This document shows, piece after piece, positions 1-8,948 of a DNA stretch of 64,000 nt (position 1 is the first letter of the stretch; the number at the start of each line of letters is the position of its first letter). Source of the DNA: Thalassospira povalilytica (lineage in GTDB: Bacteria; Pseudomonadota; Alphaproteobacteria; Rhodospirillales; Thalassospiraceae); the NCBI RefSeq assembly GCF_002844235.1, contig NZ_PGTS01000002.1, forward strand, positions 124,001 through 188,000. The letters are read 5' to 3'. The translations under genes were made by a program, and so were the position numbers. A model generated the notes under the pieces. It ran no database searches, was not told the DNA's origin, and saw only the letters and a program-made list of their open reading frames with translations.

Positions 1-264
1 ATAGATAAAGAATTGCTGCCAAAGCGGCAGATTGAGGCCCATTTCTTCGCGGACGCGGTCATAGACATCCTGGGGGGCGCGATCGCCGACTGCGGCCAGA
101 ACCGGATCGATGGGCAAAACGCGACCGATCAGGAAGGTGACAAGCAGCAGGCCGAAAAAGGTGATGGCGAGCGAGAAGACAATCCGCAGGAGGCTTCCTG
201 CCTTGCCTGAAATGAGACGGGCGCGTTTGCGCCCGTCCCGGTTTTTGCGTGTAACAGCGGACAT
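1..264 (-). CDS. ABC transporter permease, peptide/opine type (5' part only)
   Basis: The first 88 codons of a DppB/OppB-like inner-membrane permease run off the left edge. It begins ATG at 262-264 and starts with a basic leader (MSAVTRKNRDGRKRARL), followed by one long hydrophobic segment (about residues 28-48) and then the stretch PIDPVLAAVGDRAPQD, which resembles the short periplasmic region after TM1 in peptide ABC permeases. It lies 16 bases downstream of the binding-protein gene on the same strand, so the two form an operon in which this protein would be one half of the membrane channel. Family membership follows from the N-terminal layout and the context. The conserved EAA loop lies outside the window, so peptide, opine or nickel cannot be told apart. 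Confidence 0.8.
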   Translation of the reverse strand, partial: MSAVTRKNRDGRKRARLISGKAGSLLRIVFSLAITFFGLLLVTFLIGRVLPIDPVLAAVGDRAPQDVYDRVREEMGLNLPLWQQFFIY

Positions 265-280
265 TACGACCGTTGTCTCC

Positions 281-1870
281 TTAGTCCTTGGTTACAAAGC
301 GATAATAGTTGTTATCGAATGACGGGCCGAGGACGAAATTGTTCACATTGCCACGCATGGATGCAATTTCGGTTTCCTGGAACATGATCACGAACGGGCC
401 GTCAGCCAGAACTTTCTTCTGAAGGTCCACATACATTGCTGCACGTTTCGCATCGTCACGTTCAAGGGTTGCTGCATCGGTTTGTGCAGTCAGGTCACCG
501 GCATCCCAGGCGTTACGCCATGCCAGCGGCTTGGCGGTCGCGTCGTCGGAATTGTCCGGGTTCCAGGCAAAGGTGGATGCGTTGGTGTGCGGATCCTGAT
601 AATCCGGGCCCCAGCGACCGATATAGATATCGTGCTGACGTGCGCGGTATTTGGTCAGGGTCTGCTTGCCATCACCCGGAATGATTTCCAGATTGATGCC
701 TGCCTGTGCCCAGGTAGCCTGGATCGACTGGGCCATCGCCATGATCGAGGTGGTGTTACGGGTATCCATGGTTATCGAAAAACCGTCAGCAAGGCCTGCT
801 TCGGCAAGAAGCGATTTGGCTTTTTCGATATCAAGGCTGTAGGGGTTTTCGTTATAGGCGCCAAGGAAACCTTCGGGCAGGAAGCCCTGATGGATCTGGG
901 AGCGGCCAGCAAGAATGGTTTCGGAAATACCTTTGTAATCAACCAGATATTTCAGAGCTTCGCGAACTTTCGGGTTCGAGAGGTATTCGTTTTTCTGGGA
1001 CAGGCCAAGATACCAAAGTGCGCCTTTGCCTTTGGACAGAAGCTTGATGTTGGTATCGTCCTTGACCGCGGCAAGCTGGTCAGCTTCGAGGTTACGGGCG
1101 ATATCGATGTCGCCTTTCTGAAGCAGAAGCTGCTGAGCGGCGGCTTCTTTGACGTTACGGATGATGACGCGCTTCATTTCCGGCGCACCGTCCCAGTAAT
1201 CGTCATTTGCGGTCAGGCTGAGGCTTTCGCCAGCCGTCCATTTGTTCAGTTTGAACGGACCGGAACCGGCATAGTTGGTTTTGAGCCATTCATGGCCGAG
1301 ATCGCCATCGACTTCGTGCGCAAGAACTTCTTCTTTATCAACAACGGCACCAACACCCGCGGTCAGGCAGTACAGAACGAAGCTGGGCGCGTAGGGTTTG
1401 TCGACTTCCATAACCAGCGTGGAATCGTCAACCGCACGGATTTTGTCTTTTACGTTTTCCGGGGTAAAGCCGAACTGACCAAGAATGAATGCCGGTGACT
1501 GATCCAGCAGGATCACGCGCTGAAGCGAGAAGGCTGCATCTTCTGCAGTCAGGTCGTTACCCGATGCGAATTTGATGCCGTCACGGATTTTGAACGTGAA
1601 GGTTTTGCCGTCTTCAGAGACGTCCCAGCTTTCGGCGATTACGCCGTGAATTTTTGAAACATCGTCGTTATCAAAGCCGATCAGACGGTCATAGGTGTTA
1701 CCGGCATATTCTGCGCCGGAAAACTCAAAGATCTGAGCCGGATCGAGGGTGATGATGTCATCGATGGCGAATGCCATCACAAGTGCGTTTTTCGGCGTTT
1801 CAGCCTGTGCCGCCAACGGCATGGTAGCGAGCGCGGTCCCCATGACCAGCCCTGCGATTAGTTTGCGCAT
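281..1870 (-). CDS. ABC transporter substrate-binding protein (SBP family 5, peptide-like)
   Basis: A 529-residue periplasmic binding protein of the DppA/OppA class, the usual length for family 5. An open frame extends 21 codons further upstream, but ATG at 1868-1870 is preferred: it follows a GGGAGG ribosome site and directly gives a signal peptide (MRKLIAGLVMGTALATMPLAAQAE, cleaved after AQA). The mature part shows typical cluster-5 features such as IAESWDVSEDGKTFTFKIRD near the N-terminus, GSGPFKL in the middle, and a late region with IYIGRWGPDYQDPH. It would capture oligopeptides or a related solute and deliver it to the permease whose gene follows 16 bases downstream. The exact ligand cannot be read from sequence. 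Confidence 0.93.
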   Translation of the reverse strand: MRKLIAGLVMGTALATMPLAAQAETPKNALVMAFAIDDIITLDPAQIFEFSGAEYAGNTYDRLIGFDNDDVSKIHGVIAESWDVSEDGKTFTFKIRDGIKFASGNDLTAEDAAFSLQRVILLDQSPAFILGQFGFTPENVKDKIRAVDDSTLVMEVDKPYAPSFVLYCLTAGVGAVVDKEEVLAHEVDGDLGHEWLKTNYAGSGPFKLNKWTAGESLSLTANDDYWDGAPEMKRVIIRNVKEAAAQQLLLQKGDIDIARNLEADQLAAVKDDTNIKLLSKGKGALWYLGLSQKNEYLSNPKVREALKYLVDYKGISETILAGRSQIHQGFLPEGFLGAYNENPYSLDIEKAKSLLAEAGLADGFSITMDTRNTTSIMAMAQSIQATWAQAGINLEIIPGDGKQTLTKYRARQHDIYIGRWGPDYQDPHTNASTFAWNPDNSDDATAKPLAWRNAWDAGDLTAQTDAATLERDDAKRAAMYVDLQKKVLADGPFVIMFQETEIASMRGNVNNFVLGPSFDNNYYRFVTKD

Positions 1871-2274
1871 GATGCGCCTCCCGTTTTGTTGTTGTGGGAC
1901 TGCAGGCCAAGGCGAAGACCGATAGACAATCAAACAACAATCCGCTGGCGAGACGTCAATGGGTCAGCGCGACGGATCGCGGTCAATGCCTACAAGCCCA
2001 AAGTGGGGCGGCCTGCAAGTTTTTCGCTAAATGCCTGCGAAGCTGAGCATAATTTATACGATTAATCAATGACCAGACGGTCAGGATTGCCCCAAAACTG
2101 ATCAATTCCGAAATTTGTTGCGGGATTTTCGTATAAAGGTTGAATTATCGCGCAGTTGTTACACGCAAATGTGGTTGTAAGCGTCAGGATGGCGTCGGGG
2201 AGGTGGTTTTGCCCGCGATGCGGTGTGACCGAACGGCGAAAGCAAGGACGGAGAAAGCAAAGAGGAAGAAAACA
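1871..2274. other. Intergenic region upstream of the binding-protein gene
   Basis: About 400 bases without a convincing gene. It must contain the minus-strand promoter of the ABC operon. The stretch near 2050-2070 is AT-rich (ataatttatacgattaatca). No terminator or recognised riboswitch was seen. Short reading frames here overlap the tRNA repeat and are not supported. Confidence 0.5.
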
Positions 2275-2309
2275 AAAAAGCACCAGCGGATAAACCGTGG
2301 TGCTTTTTT
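2275..2309 (-). terminator. Rho-independent terminator of tRNA-Asp copy 1
   Basis: Read on the minus strand, a GCACCA...TGGTGC stem (2280-2303) is followed by six T residues, directly downstream of the tRNA-Asp at 2335-2411. The same structure is repeated after the other two copies. A second small stem (CATTCCC/GGGAATG) lies between it and the tRNA CCA end, possibly a 3'-processing hairpin. Confidence 0.85.
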
Positions 2310-2334
2310 GAATGTCATTCCCATTAGGAGGGAA

Positions 2335-2411
<77 letters not shown>

Positions 2412-2427
2412 ATGGTGTGTGGCGCGG

Positions 2428-2456
2428 TTTATATAAGGGGTGGTCCGGTCTGGCAA
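2428..2456 (-). promoter_or_regulatory. Sigma70-type promoter of tRNA-Asp copy 1
   Basis: On the minus strand TTGCCA (2451-2456) and TATAAA (2428-2433) are separated by exactly 17 bases, 16 bases ahead of the mature tRNA 5' end. The same promoter is present upstream of copy 2, showing that the duplicated unit includes promoter, tRNA and terminator. Confidence 0.75.
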
Positions 2457-2534
2457 GGGCTTTTTGTCAGATTTTTCAAAGAAAAATAATACCACCGGAA
2501 AGTGCTGTTTTGGCGCGGCTTTGAGCCGAAAACA

Positions 2535-2569
2535 AAAAAGCACCAGCGGATAAACCGTGGTGCTTTTTT
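2535..2569 (-). terminator. Rho-independent terminator of tRNA-Asp copy 2
   Basis: Identical hairpin to that after copy 1 (GCACCA/TGGTGC at 2540-2563) with a T tract on the minus strand. Confidence 0.85.
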
Positions 2570-2594
2570 GAATGTCATTCCCATTGGGAGGGAA

Positions 2595-2671
<77 letters not shown>

Positions 2672-2687
2672 ATGGTGTGTGGCGCGG

Positions 2688-2716
2688 TTTATATAAGGGG
2701 CGGTTCAGTCTGGCAA
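2688..2716 (-). promoter_or_regulatory. Sigma70-type promoter of tRNA-Asp copy 2
   Basis: TTGCCA (2711-2716) and TATAAA (2688-2693) with a 17-base spacer on the minus strand, the same arrangement as at copy 1. Confidence 0.75.
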
Positions 2717-3036
2717 GGGCTTTTTTGCAAAAAAAGGACAGTCGTATAAGACCGGCGATCCCGATCGGGAAAAAATGCCAGATATCAAAAGCTTGTGCGC
2801 GGTTTTATCAGCCCCGTCAGATGCCCGTCCATATGATCGATGGTGGCCGTCTGGACACGGGCCAGACCCGATCAACGCGCAGTGCCAGGACCAAGCCCGA
2901 AAAGTTGGTCAAAACAAACCCGGGGGCAGAAAAATCAAGATTGATGATCGTGATGGCGGCGGGAAATTGCCACTGGTCTGACCGCCAGATGGTAAGGGGA
3001 GGTGGGAGCAGTGCGTTTGTATCGGGGATAAAAACA
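2717..3036. other. Unique spacer between tRNA-Asp copies 2 and 3
   Basis: About 320 bases that are not part of the repeat unit. Reading frames crossing it run into the tRNA repeats and have no ribosome site. Nothing functional was recognised. Confidence 0.5.
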
Positions 3037-3071
3037 AAAAAGCACCAGCGGATGAACCGTGGTGCTTTTTT
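3037..3071 (-). terminator. Rho-independent terminator of tRNA-Asp copy 3
   Basis: Same GCACCA/TGGTGC stem (3042-3065) with a single loop-side base change relative to the other copies, followed by a T tract on the minus strand. Confidence 0.85.
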
Positions 3072-3096
3072 GAATGTCATTCCCATTGGGAGGGAA

Positions 3097-3173
<77 letters not shown>

Positions 3174-3189
3174 ATGGTGTGTGGCGCGG

Positions 3190-3218
3190 TTTTTAGCAGC
3201 CACCCCATGGGGGCGCAA
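3190..3218 (-). promoter_or_regulatory. Diverged promoter of tRNA-Asp copy 3
   Basis: TTGCGC (3213-3218) and TAAAAA (3190-3195) on the minus strand with a 17-base spacer. It has the same geometry as the promoters of copies 1 and 2 but an unrelated sequence. Confidence 0.5.
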
Positions 3219-3404
3219 GCGGTTTTTGGCCGGAATTTCAAATTTCTTTGTCGTTTCTTCTGTGGGTAGAAACCCGCCGTGACTGAGAAGCGTCAGGGTT
3301 CCGTTGTATCGGGCATTCCGGCATGCAGGCAGACGTCATGGTGCTGCGATATGGGGCGCAACGGACGGGATCAGGAAGGGATATTCGGATCGGGATCAGA
3401 AAGG

Positions 3405-3435
3405 TGGAAACGCAAACATGGTGATTGCGTTTCCA
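3405..3435 (-). terminator. Strong hairpin after the HPt-like gene
   Basis: A perfect 11-base-pair inverted repeat TGGAAACGCAA/TTGCGTTTCCA with a 9-base loop sits five bases past the stop of the minus-strand HPt-like gene. The T tract after it is short (CCTTTC), so it may be a terminator or a 3' stabilising hairpin. Confidence 0.55.
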
Positions 3436-3440
3436 GAAGC

Positions 3441-3995
3441 CTATTCGCGGGGCTGTTCGTAGCGTTCGGCGAGTTTGGTCAGAGCCGCAACAGTTGCCTG
3501 TTCAACGGTCGAGCCAAAGCCGGTCACGCGCCCCGCAAGAATGACATAGAGTGAGTCGATATGCAGCTGGATGACCAGCAGCTGTTTTTCATTGGCGGTG
3601 GTGCGGTCCGCCACGAAGTTTTCCATCGATTTGGCGATCTGCGTCATCAGCGGATACTGGAAGGTGCCACCAAGGGCCTTGACCGAATAGGCAAGGTCGG
3701 AGCTGGTCGCAACCGCATCCTGGCGTTTGGTTTTGTCGCCAAGCGCCTGAATGATCATGCGGCGGCAATCCATCAGATCCTTGCCGATGTCACGCACAAA
3801 GGTTTCCGAGCTGCGCTGCACGACTTTTTCCAGCTCTTCGAGCTGTTCAGGCGACAGATTGATGTCAAAGCCCTTGACGAAGTTGACAGCCCGCCGCTTC
3901 AGGTCAGTCTGTGCGGGGATGATCTGAACATTCTTCTTTTTCATAGGCTCTTCCGGTTTCACGATTGCTCCGCTTCCCCAGTCATAATGGGTCAT
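3441..3995 (-). CDS. HPt-like protein lacking the phospho-accepting histidine
   Basis: A 184-residue soluble, mostly helical protein. Residues 100-121 (DLAYSVKALGG, then PLMTQIA) align by eye with the HPt core H-x-L-K-G...LG...LA, but the position of the phosphorylated His is Tyr103. It begins at ATG 3993-3995, overlapping the TGA of the upstream response-regulator-like gene (ATGA), with AAGGAG ahead of it. A second possible start is Met18 at 3944, which has its own GGAAGAG. The tight overlap implies co-translation and probably physical partnership with the upstream protein. HPt kinship is inferred from one motif only; it could be another four-helix signalling protein. A strong hairpin follows the gene. 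Confidence 0.7.
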   Translation of the reverse strand: MTHYDWGSGAIVKPEEPMKKKNVQIIPAQTDLKRRAVNFVKGFDINLSPEQLEELEKVVQRSSETFVRDIGKDLMDCRRMIIQALGDKTKRQDAVATSSDLAYSVKALGGTFQYPLMTQIAKSMENFVADRTTANEKQLLVIQLHIDSLYVILAGRVTGFGSTVEQATVAALTKLAERYEQPRE

Positions 3996-4486
3996 TCGTC
4001 AAGGCTCCTTCGGTCAGGGCCGTCGAACTGGACCTGTCTGCGGCGACGGTCGGGGCCGAAATACGTTCCGGTATTGATGAAACGTCTGGGCCGCGCGATG
4101 ACCGACACCAGTCGGCTATAAAGTGCCTTGGCATTGAAAGGCTTGGCAAGAAATTCCGTAATGCCAAGGTCACGTGCAGTGGTCACGTAACGGTGTTCCG
4201 AATGTGCAGTCAGCATAATCACAGGAATGAACCTGTTGGGTGAATTGGTCGAATTGCGCATGACGTCAAGGAATTCAAGGCCATCCATGCCCCGGAGTCG
4301 CCATTCGCACACAACGATATCAATCTTTTCACTGCGCAGAACATCAAACGCGTCATTCGGTGTCTTTACGCGCTGAATGTGACTGGCGCCGAGATAGGCC
4401 AGCGTGTCGTACACTACTTGAGCTGAAATCTTGTCCCCGTCAACGATCAGAAAACTGATTTTACTAAAGTCGATTTTCGCGTTCAT
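3992..4486 (-). CDS. Single-domain response-regulator-like protein with Glu at the phosphorylation site
   Basis: A 164-residue CheY-type receiver with a short C-terminal tail. The frame is open further upstream (three ATG codons near 4513), but ATG 4484-4486 has GAGG ahead of it. Receiver landmarks are present: LIVDGD (residues 13-18, normally two or three adjacent acidic residues), Thr93 in IMLTAH and Lys115 in FLAKPF. The phosphoacceptor aspartate is replaced by Glu61 (CEWRLRGMDG, where the family usually has LDLMLPGMDG). Glu can mimic a phosphorylated Asp in some receivers, so a constitutively active or phosphorylation-independent role is possible. The tail has two DRR motifs (GPDRRRR and GPDRR). 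It is translationally coupled to the HPt-like gene that follows. Confidence 0.85.
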   Translation of the reverse strand: MNAKIDFSKISFLIVDGDKISAQVVYDTLAYLGASHIQRVKTPNDAFDVLRSEKIDIVVCEWRLRGMDGLEFLDVMRNSTNSPNRFIPVIMLTAHSEHRYVTTARDLGITEFLAKPFNAKALYSRLVSVIARPRRFINTGTYFGPDRRRRQVQFDGPDRRSLDE

Positions 4487-4768
4487 CCGGCCTCGTTTCC
4501 TGAGCATCATCACGAAATGCGTCGCTGTTCAGGGACCAACAGCAGCAAATCATTTCGGTTGCTGTTGTATAAACCCTTATACCTTTGTCTGGTTTCCAGC
4601 AAGGTCAAACCGCCCGTGAGAAGCCCCGAGAATCTGACAAATACTGACGCCGGACCAGCCGCTGGTTGTGAACAGAAAGCGCGATAGTCTTTTTTTTATT
4701 GGTGCTCGTACCCGAGTTGCACGCCCACCATATTGGGGGCTTTGGGCAATAGTAAAGGGGCTGATAGA

Positions 4769-5242
4769 TTATTTCATCGGTTCGGTTGTGCCATCATCAT
4801 CAATGACTTGCACGGCAACGCCGGATTCCTCGAACATCTCGGTCGAGATTTTCATATCCTGTTCCCAGCGTTCCAGAAAATCGGCGGTCAGTTTGGTTTT
4901 ATCGACGAAAACCTCGGCGATGCCGGCCTGGATAATGGCGCGCGCACAGTCGCAGCATGGAAAATGGGTCACATACAGCGAACAGCCATCAAGGGATGTG
5001 CCGGTATAACTTGCATTATAAATGGCATTGCGTTCGGCATGTTCGGTATAGGCGTATTTTTCAGGACGCTGATGGCGGCTTTCGACTTCGTCATCGACGC
5101 CGCGCGGGAATCCGTTATAGCCGACTGCGCGGATTTCCTTTTTCGGGCCGATGACAACGGCACCGACCTGGGTGCTGCGGTCTTTTGACCAGTCTGCGAT
5201 GTGGGCGGCGAGGCCCAGAAAACGGTGGTGCCATTTGCTCAT
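4769..5242 (-). CDS. Deoxycytidylate deaminase family protein
   Basis: A 157-residue zinc-dependent cytidine/deoxycytidylate deaminase fold protein of the ComEB/DCTD type. It would convert dCMP to dUMP for thymidylate synthesis in the cytoplasm. The zinc site is complete: the HAE motif in TEHAERNAI and the PCxxC motif in HFPCCDCARAI. The N-terminal part SKDRSTQVGAVVIGPKKEI and YNGFPRGVDD is characteristic of the dCMP deaminase subgroup. An in-frame GTG at 5266 would add eight residues, but ATG at 5240-5242 is preferred because MSKWHHRFLGLA is the usual family beginning. The gene stands alone on the minus strand. Confidence 0.88.
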   Translation of the reverse strand: MSKWHHRFLGLAAHIADWSKDRSTQVGAVVIGPKKEIRAVGYNGFPRGVDDEVESRHQRPEKYAYTEHAERNAIYNASYTGTSLDGCSLYVTHFPCCDCARAIIQAGIAEVFVDKTKLTADFLERWEQDMKISTEMFEESGVAVQVIDDDGTTEPMK

Positions 5243-5389
5243 CGAAAGAAGCCCTGTTTGCGTCACTGAAAAGCGGCAATCGACAGGTGATTGCCCATTG
5301 CCCGGATGCGTGTCCGGTTACCTTTTAAGAGGGGGCTTCTTGTAATTGTCCAGTGAAAAATCACATTTTTGTAAAGGCATTTAATGAAA

Positions 5390-5413
5390 AGCCCCTGTTC
5401 AAATAGGGGCTGA
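5390..5413. terminator. Hairpin in the leader upstream of pyk
   Basis: AGCCCCT...AGGGGCT (about 5391-5412) forms a 7-base-pair stem with a short loop. On the minus strand it is followed by TTTT, on the plus strand by only a weak T run. It lies about 115 bases ahead of the pyk start, so it could be a terminator for antisense transcription or an element of the pyk leader. Confidence 0.4.
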
Positions 5414-5529
5414 TTGACTATTAAGGGGTTACCCCCAGAAAAAGATCAGGACGCCTTGACGCCTCGCCGCAGATGCAGGCCGAAGCGGCAGGGCTCACGT
5501 GTAAACCAAATAACAAGAGGTAGTAGCCG

Positions 5530-6948
5530 ATGCGCCGTCAACGTAAGGCGAAAATCATCGCGACCCTGGGGCCGGCGAGTTCCAAGCCAGAAATCCTTGA
5601 GAAAATCGTAAAGTCGGGCGTCGATGTGTTTCGCCTGAACTTTTCGCACGGGGAACACGCTGAACATCTGGCCCGGTTCGAAGCCATCCGCGCGGTCGAA
5701 GAAAAGCTCGGCCGTCCGATCGGAATTCTGATGGACCTTCAGGGGCCGAAGATCCGTGTTGGCACCTTTGCCGATGAAAAGGTCGAACTCGAAGCCGGCG
5801 ATACCTTCACCTTTGATATGGACAAGACCCCGGGCACCAATAAGCGCGTCTCCTTGCCGCATCCCGAGGTCTATGCCGCATTGAAGCCGGGTGCGAACCT
5901 GTTGCTTGATGATGGCAAGCTGCGCATGCGCGTTGAAAAATGCGATGACAAGTCAGCCGAATGTACCGTGATCACCGGTGGTCCGCTGTCGAACCGCAAG
6001 GGTGTCAATCTTCCCGATGTGATGCTGCCATTGTCGCCGCTGACCGAAAAGGACCGTGCCGATCTGGTGTATGGTCTTGAGATGGGCGTTGATTTTGTCG
6101 CCCTGTCATTCGTGCAGCGCCCGGAAGATGTCGCCGAAGCCCGCAAGATCATTCAGGGTCGTGCCGCCATCGTTTCCAAGCTCGAAAAGCCGCAGGCGAT
6201 CGAGCATCTCGACGAGATCGTCGATCTGTCTGACATGGTGATGGTCGCCCGTGGTGACCTGGGCGTTGAATGCCCGCCCGAAGATGTGCCGATTCTGCAG
6301 AAACGCATCATCAAGGCCTGCCGCGAGGCCGGCAAGCCGGTGATTGTTGCGACCCAGATGCTTGATTCGATGGTATCCAACCCGGCACCGACCCGCGCCG
6401 AAGCATCCGACGTTGCAACCGCGATCTATGACGGTGCCGATGCCGTGATGCTGTCAGCAGAAAGTGCGGTTGGTAAATACCCGCTTGAAACCGTTTCGAT
6501 CATGGACCGTATTCTGGTGCGTGTGGAACAGGATGAGCTGTATTTCCGCATGCGTGACGCCAACCGCCCGGATCCGGAACATAACGCACCGGATGCGATC
6601 AGTGCGGCGGCCCGTCAGGTGGCAAAAACCATCGGGTCCAAGGCAGTTGTCAACTATACCACGTCGGGTTCAACCGCATTCCGTGCCGCGCGTGAGCGTC
6701 CGGAAGTGCAGATCCTTGGCCTGACGCCGCGGATTCAGACCGCACGTCGTCTGGCGCTGTGCTGGGGCGTGCATCCGGTCTTTACCCGTGATGCGACCAA
6801 CTTTGCCGAAATGGTCGGCATTGCCTGTGAAGTTGCCCAGCGCGAAGAATTCGCCGGACCGGGTGATTCGCTGGTGATTACCGCCGGTGTTCCGTTTGGT
6901 ACTCCGGGGGCGACCAACATCCTGCGTATCGCATGGGTCAGCAACTGA
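5530..6948 (+). CDS. pyk: Pyruvate kinase
   Basis: A 472-residue pyruvate kinase, the usual bacterial length, which makes pyruvate and ATP from phosphoenolpyruvate and ADP at the end of glycolysis. The N-terminal KIIATLGPASS and FRLNFSHG, the phosphate-binding region MDLQGPKIRVG, the catalytic stretch IVSKLEKPQAIEHLDEI (with the catalytic Lys), VMVARGDLGVE, the signature KPVIVATQMLDSM and PTRAEASDVA are all present, and a C-terminal allosteric domain follows from about residue 350. ATG at 5530 is preceded by AAGAGGTAG. It stands alone and ends in a strong terminator. A long leader with a hairpin near 5390-5413 lies upstream. Confidence 0.98.
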   Translation: MRRQRKAKIIATLGPASSKPEILEKIVKSGVDVFRLNFSHGEHAEHLARFEAIRAVEEKLGRPIGILMDLQGPKIRVGTFADEKVELEAGDTFTFDMDKTPGTNKRVSLPHPEVYAALKPGANLLLDDGKLRMRVEKCDDKSAECTVITGGPLSNRKGVNLPDVMLPLSPLTEKDRADLVYGLEMGVDFVALSFVQRPEDVAEARKIIQGRAAIVSKLEKPQAIEHLDEIVDLSDMVMVARGDLGVECPPEDVPILQKRIIKACREAGKPVIVATQMLDSMVSNPAPTRAEASDVATAIYDGADAVMLSAESAVGKYPLETVSIMDRILVRVEQDELYFRMRDANRPDPEHNAPDAISAAARQVAKTIGSKAVVNYTTSGSTAFRAARERPEVQILGLTPRIQTARRLALCWGVHPVFTRDATNFAEMVGIACEVAQREEFAGPGDSLVITAGVPFGTPGATNILRIAWVSN

Positions 6949-6980
6949 TCTGATATGATTTGATCCGGTAACGGATATCA

Positions 6981-7013
6981 AAACGGGCGGCCACAACGGT
7001 CGCCCGTTTTTTT
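6981..7013 (+). terminator. Rho-independent terminator after pyk
   Basis: The stem ACGGGCG(GCC)/(GGT)CGCCCGT with a short loop is followed by seven T residues, 32 bases past the pyk stop codon. Confidence 0.9.
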
Positions 7014-7425
7014 ATGCCCGAAATTTCCAAACGTGTCGTATCCGGGGTCTCGCCCGGAATTGGAAAAACCGTGAAGCCGGGACGGTCAGCAAATGGGGGA
7101 GAAGCGGACCGGGGAGGTGACCAAACCGGATAACTTCAGAGTAACTTCCGGGCGATGATCGGGGGCGAATATCAGCGGTTTGTTTAGGGCGCTGTATTGT
7201 TAATGTTTTTTTGAGTCTTTCCGCCGATAGTCTAGAGGTAATCAAGGCTGTGTCTGATGGCATCGGTCCTTGATGTTGGGGATTTAAATTTAGACGTCTT
7301 GTCTGGTTGTTTATCACGGTCAGTTCTGGTTAAACTGTTCTGACAAAACATAAAAACGACGGGTATCTGCACTAATTGATACCCGATCCGCCGCCAGGCA
7401 AGGGACCAGGGGAATTGCTGCGATA
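7014..7425. other. Intergenic region upstream of the DUF2336-like operon
   Basis: About 410 bases without a supported gene. It should hold the promoter of the operon beginning at 7426. A perfect 8-base inverted repeat CGGGTATC (7360-7367) / GATACCCG (7378-7385) with a 10-base loop lies about 40 bases before the start codon and may be an operator or leader hairpin. Confidence 0.5.
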
Positions 7426-8943
7426 ATGCTGAGTTGGATGTTCAATCGGCAGAAAAACACCGGCGACGGGGGGCTTGACGATAAAGCCACGGCGAAGCTG
7501 CGTGATCTTGCTGACACTGTCCGTACAGTCGCACCCGATGCTTTTTCGGCTGATGCAGGAAACGCACGTGGGCGGTCGATCCCGCGCAAGAATTCCAGCG
7601 AAGAAATTTCAGAACAGACTGCTCTTGAGCATGCGGCCCGTTTGTCGAACGAAATGGCCTATGCCGAAGAAGACGAAGACGCACCGGATTTTGACAGCGA
7701 TGTCCGTATGGATGTTGCCCGCCGTTTGCGCCGTCATCTCAATGATGTCAGCCCGTCCGAACGCCTTGAAATGGTCGAGGAGTTTGTCGCAGCCATTGCC
7801 AATATGGGTGATTGCTATCGTCCGCAGGTCATCAATCTGATCGAGCAGGAACTGGGACATACGCCCTATATGACCCGTCAGGCGGCAAGCCGTCTGCGTC
7901 AGGATATCCAGGCGATTGGTCGGGTGTCGATTGGCGAGTATATCGAACTTCTGAGTGATTCCGACTTCCTTGATATCATGCGCGGGCGCGGTGAATTTGT
8001 TCAGACCGCCGCAGAACGCGCACGCGAAGAACAGGAAGCCGCAGCCAAGGCGCGCCTGATCGAACAGCAGGCCGAAAAAGAAAAAAGCAGTCTTTTGAAC
8101 CGGTTGCTGTCATCTGATGATGCGCCGCGCAACGTTGTTGCGATGACGCCGCATTTCACAGAACGCAAGGTTGCCAAGCCCAAGTCGCCGGAAGGGGATC
8201 TTTTGGGCGGGCAGAGCCGCATTTCGCGTCAGGCCCAGCGCCGTATCGCCCATTTCATCATGGCATCGCTGTTTGATACCTTGGTTGAACAGGGGCGTAT
8301 GCGCACCGAGGTTGCCCGCGCCTTGCGCCAGTCGGTTCGCCAGCGGATTGAAAAGGCACGGTTTGAAAACCGCATGCCGCTGCATCCGGCAGATGCCGGG
8401 ATGCCGGTCGAGATTGCCGATGACGTGATGCTTGATCACGATCATGAAACGGCATCCAACCAGAAGATGACGATCGACCAGTATATTCTGGACGCGGTTT
8501 CGCGGAATGAAGATGCGCTGGTTGTGCAGTCGCTGGCCCATTATGCGCAAATCCCGATCAGTGCGGTTTCCAAAATCCTTGATTCCGGAAGCGCGCGTGC
8601 GATCACGGCACTGGCATGGCGTGCGGGCATGACCGCCCCGTCATCGGTCGTGCTTCAGATCAGCAACGGTATCCCCGAAGCCAATATCGAAAGCCCGGCC
8701 GCCGGGGGACGTTATGCCATGGCATCGACGGATATGGATTGGTATATCGACTTCTTTAACGATACCAAGCCCGCCGCATCGGCATCGCGCCCGCGGGCCG
8801 AAAAGGAGAGTGCGCAAGCACCGGCTGCGTCGAACAAACGCAATCCGAACCCGAATATTCGCCCACGGGCAGGCCGCAACAATGGCGGCCTTGAAGGGCT
8901 GGTCTCTGACAGGCGGCTCAGCAAGGGGCCCAAAGGGGACTGA
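7426..8943 (+). CDS. DUF2336-like protein
   Basis: A 505-residue soluble protein of unknown function. Residues about 55-140 are acidic and helical (EEDEDAPDFDSDVRMDVARRL). Residues about 195-220 are a charged helix likely to form a coiled coil (AEKE, EEQEAAAKARLIEQQ). The region about residues 350-420 (EDALVVQSLAHYAQIPISA, then ILDSGSARAITALAWRAGM) resembles the C-terminal part of DUF2336 proteins, which are common in Rhodospirillales and Caulobacterales and often sit near signalling genes. The C-terminal 70 residues are basic and low in complexity (NPNPNIRPRAGR). AGGGGA precedes the start at a rather long distance; ATG at 7438 is an alternative. The next gene starts five bases after its stop, so the two are co-transcribed. 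Confidence 0.7.
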   Translation: MLSWMFNRQKNTGDGGLDDKATAKLRDLADTVRTVAPDAFSADAGNARGRSIPRKNSSEEISEQTALEHAARLSNEMAYAEEDEDAPDFDSDVRMDVARRLRRHLNDVSPSERLEMVEEFVAAIANMGDCYRPQVINLIEQELGHTPYMTRQAASRLRQDIQAIGRVSIGEYIELLSDSDFLDIMRGRGEFVQTAAERAREEQEAAAKARLIEQQAEKEKSSLLNRLLSSDDAPRNVVAMTPHFTERKVAKPKSPEGDLLGGQSRISRQAQRRIAHFIMASLFDTLVEQGRMRTEVARALRQSVRQRIEKARFENRMPLHPADAGMPVEIADDVMLDHDHETASNQKMTIDQYILDAVSRNEDALVVQSLAHYAQIPISAVSKILDSGSARAITALAWRAGMTAPSSVVLQISNGIPEANIESPAAGGRYAMASTDMDWYIDFFNDTKPAASASRPRAEKESAQAPAASNKRNPNPNIRPRAGRNNGGLEGLVSDRRLSKGPKGD

Positions 8944-8948
8944 GTGCC

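Noticed and set aside
482..1498. 338-codon plus-strand frame opposite the ABC binding-protein gene
   Set aside because: Shadow of a well-supported gene on the other strand.
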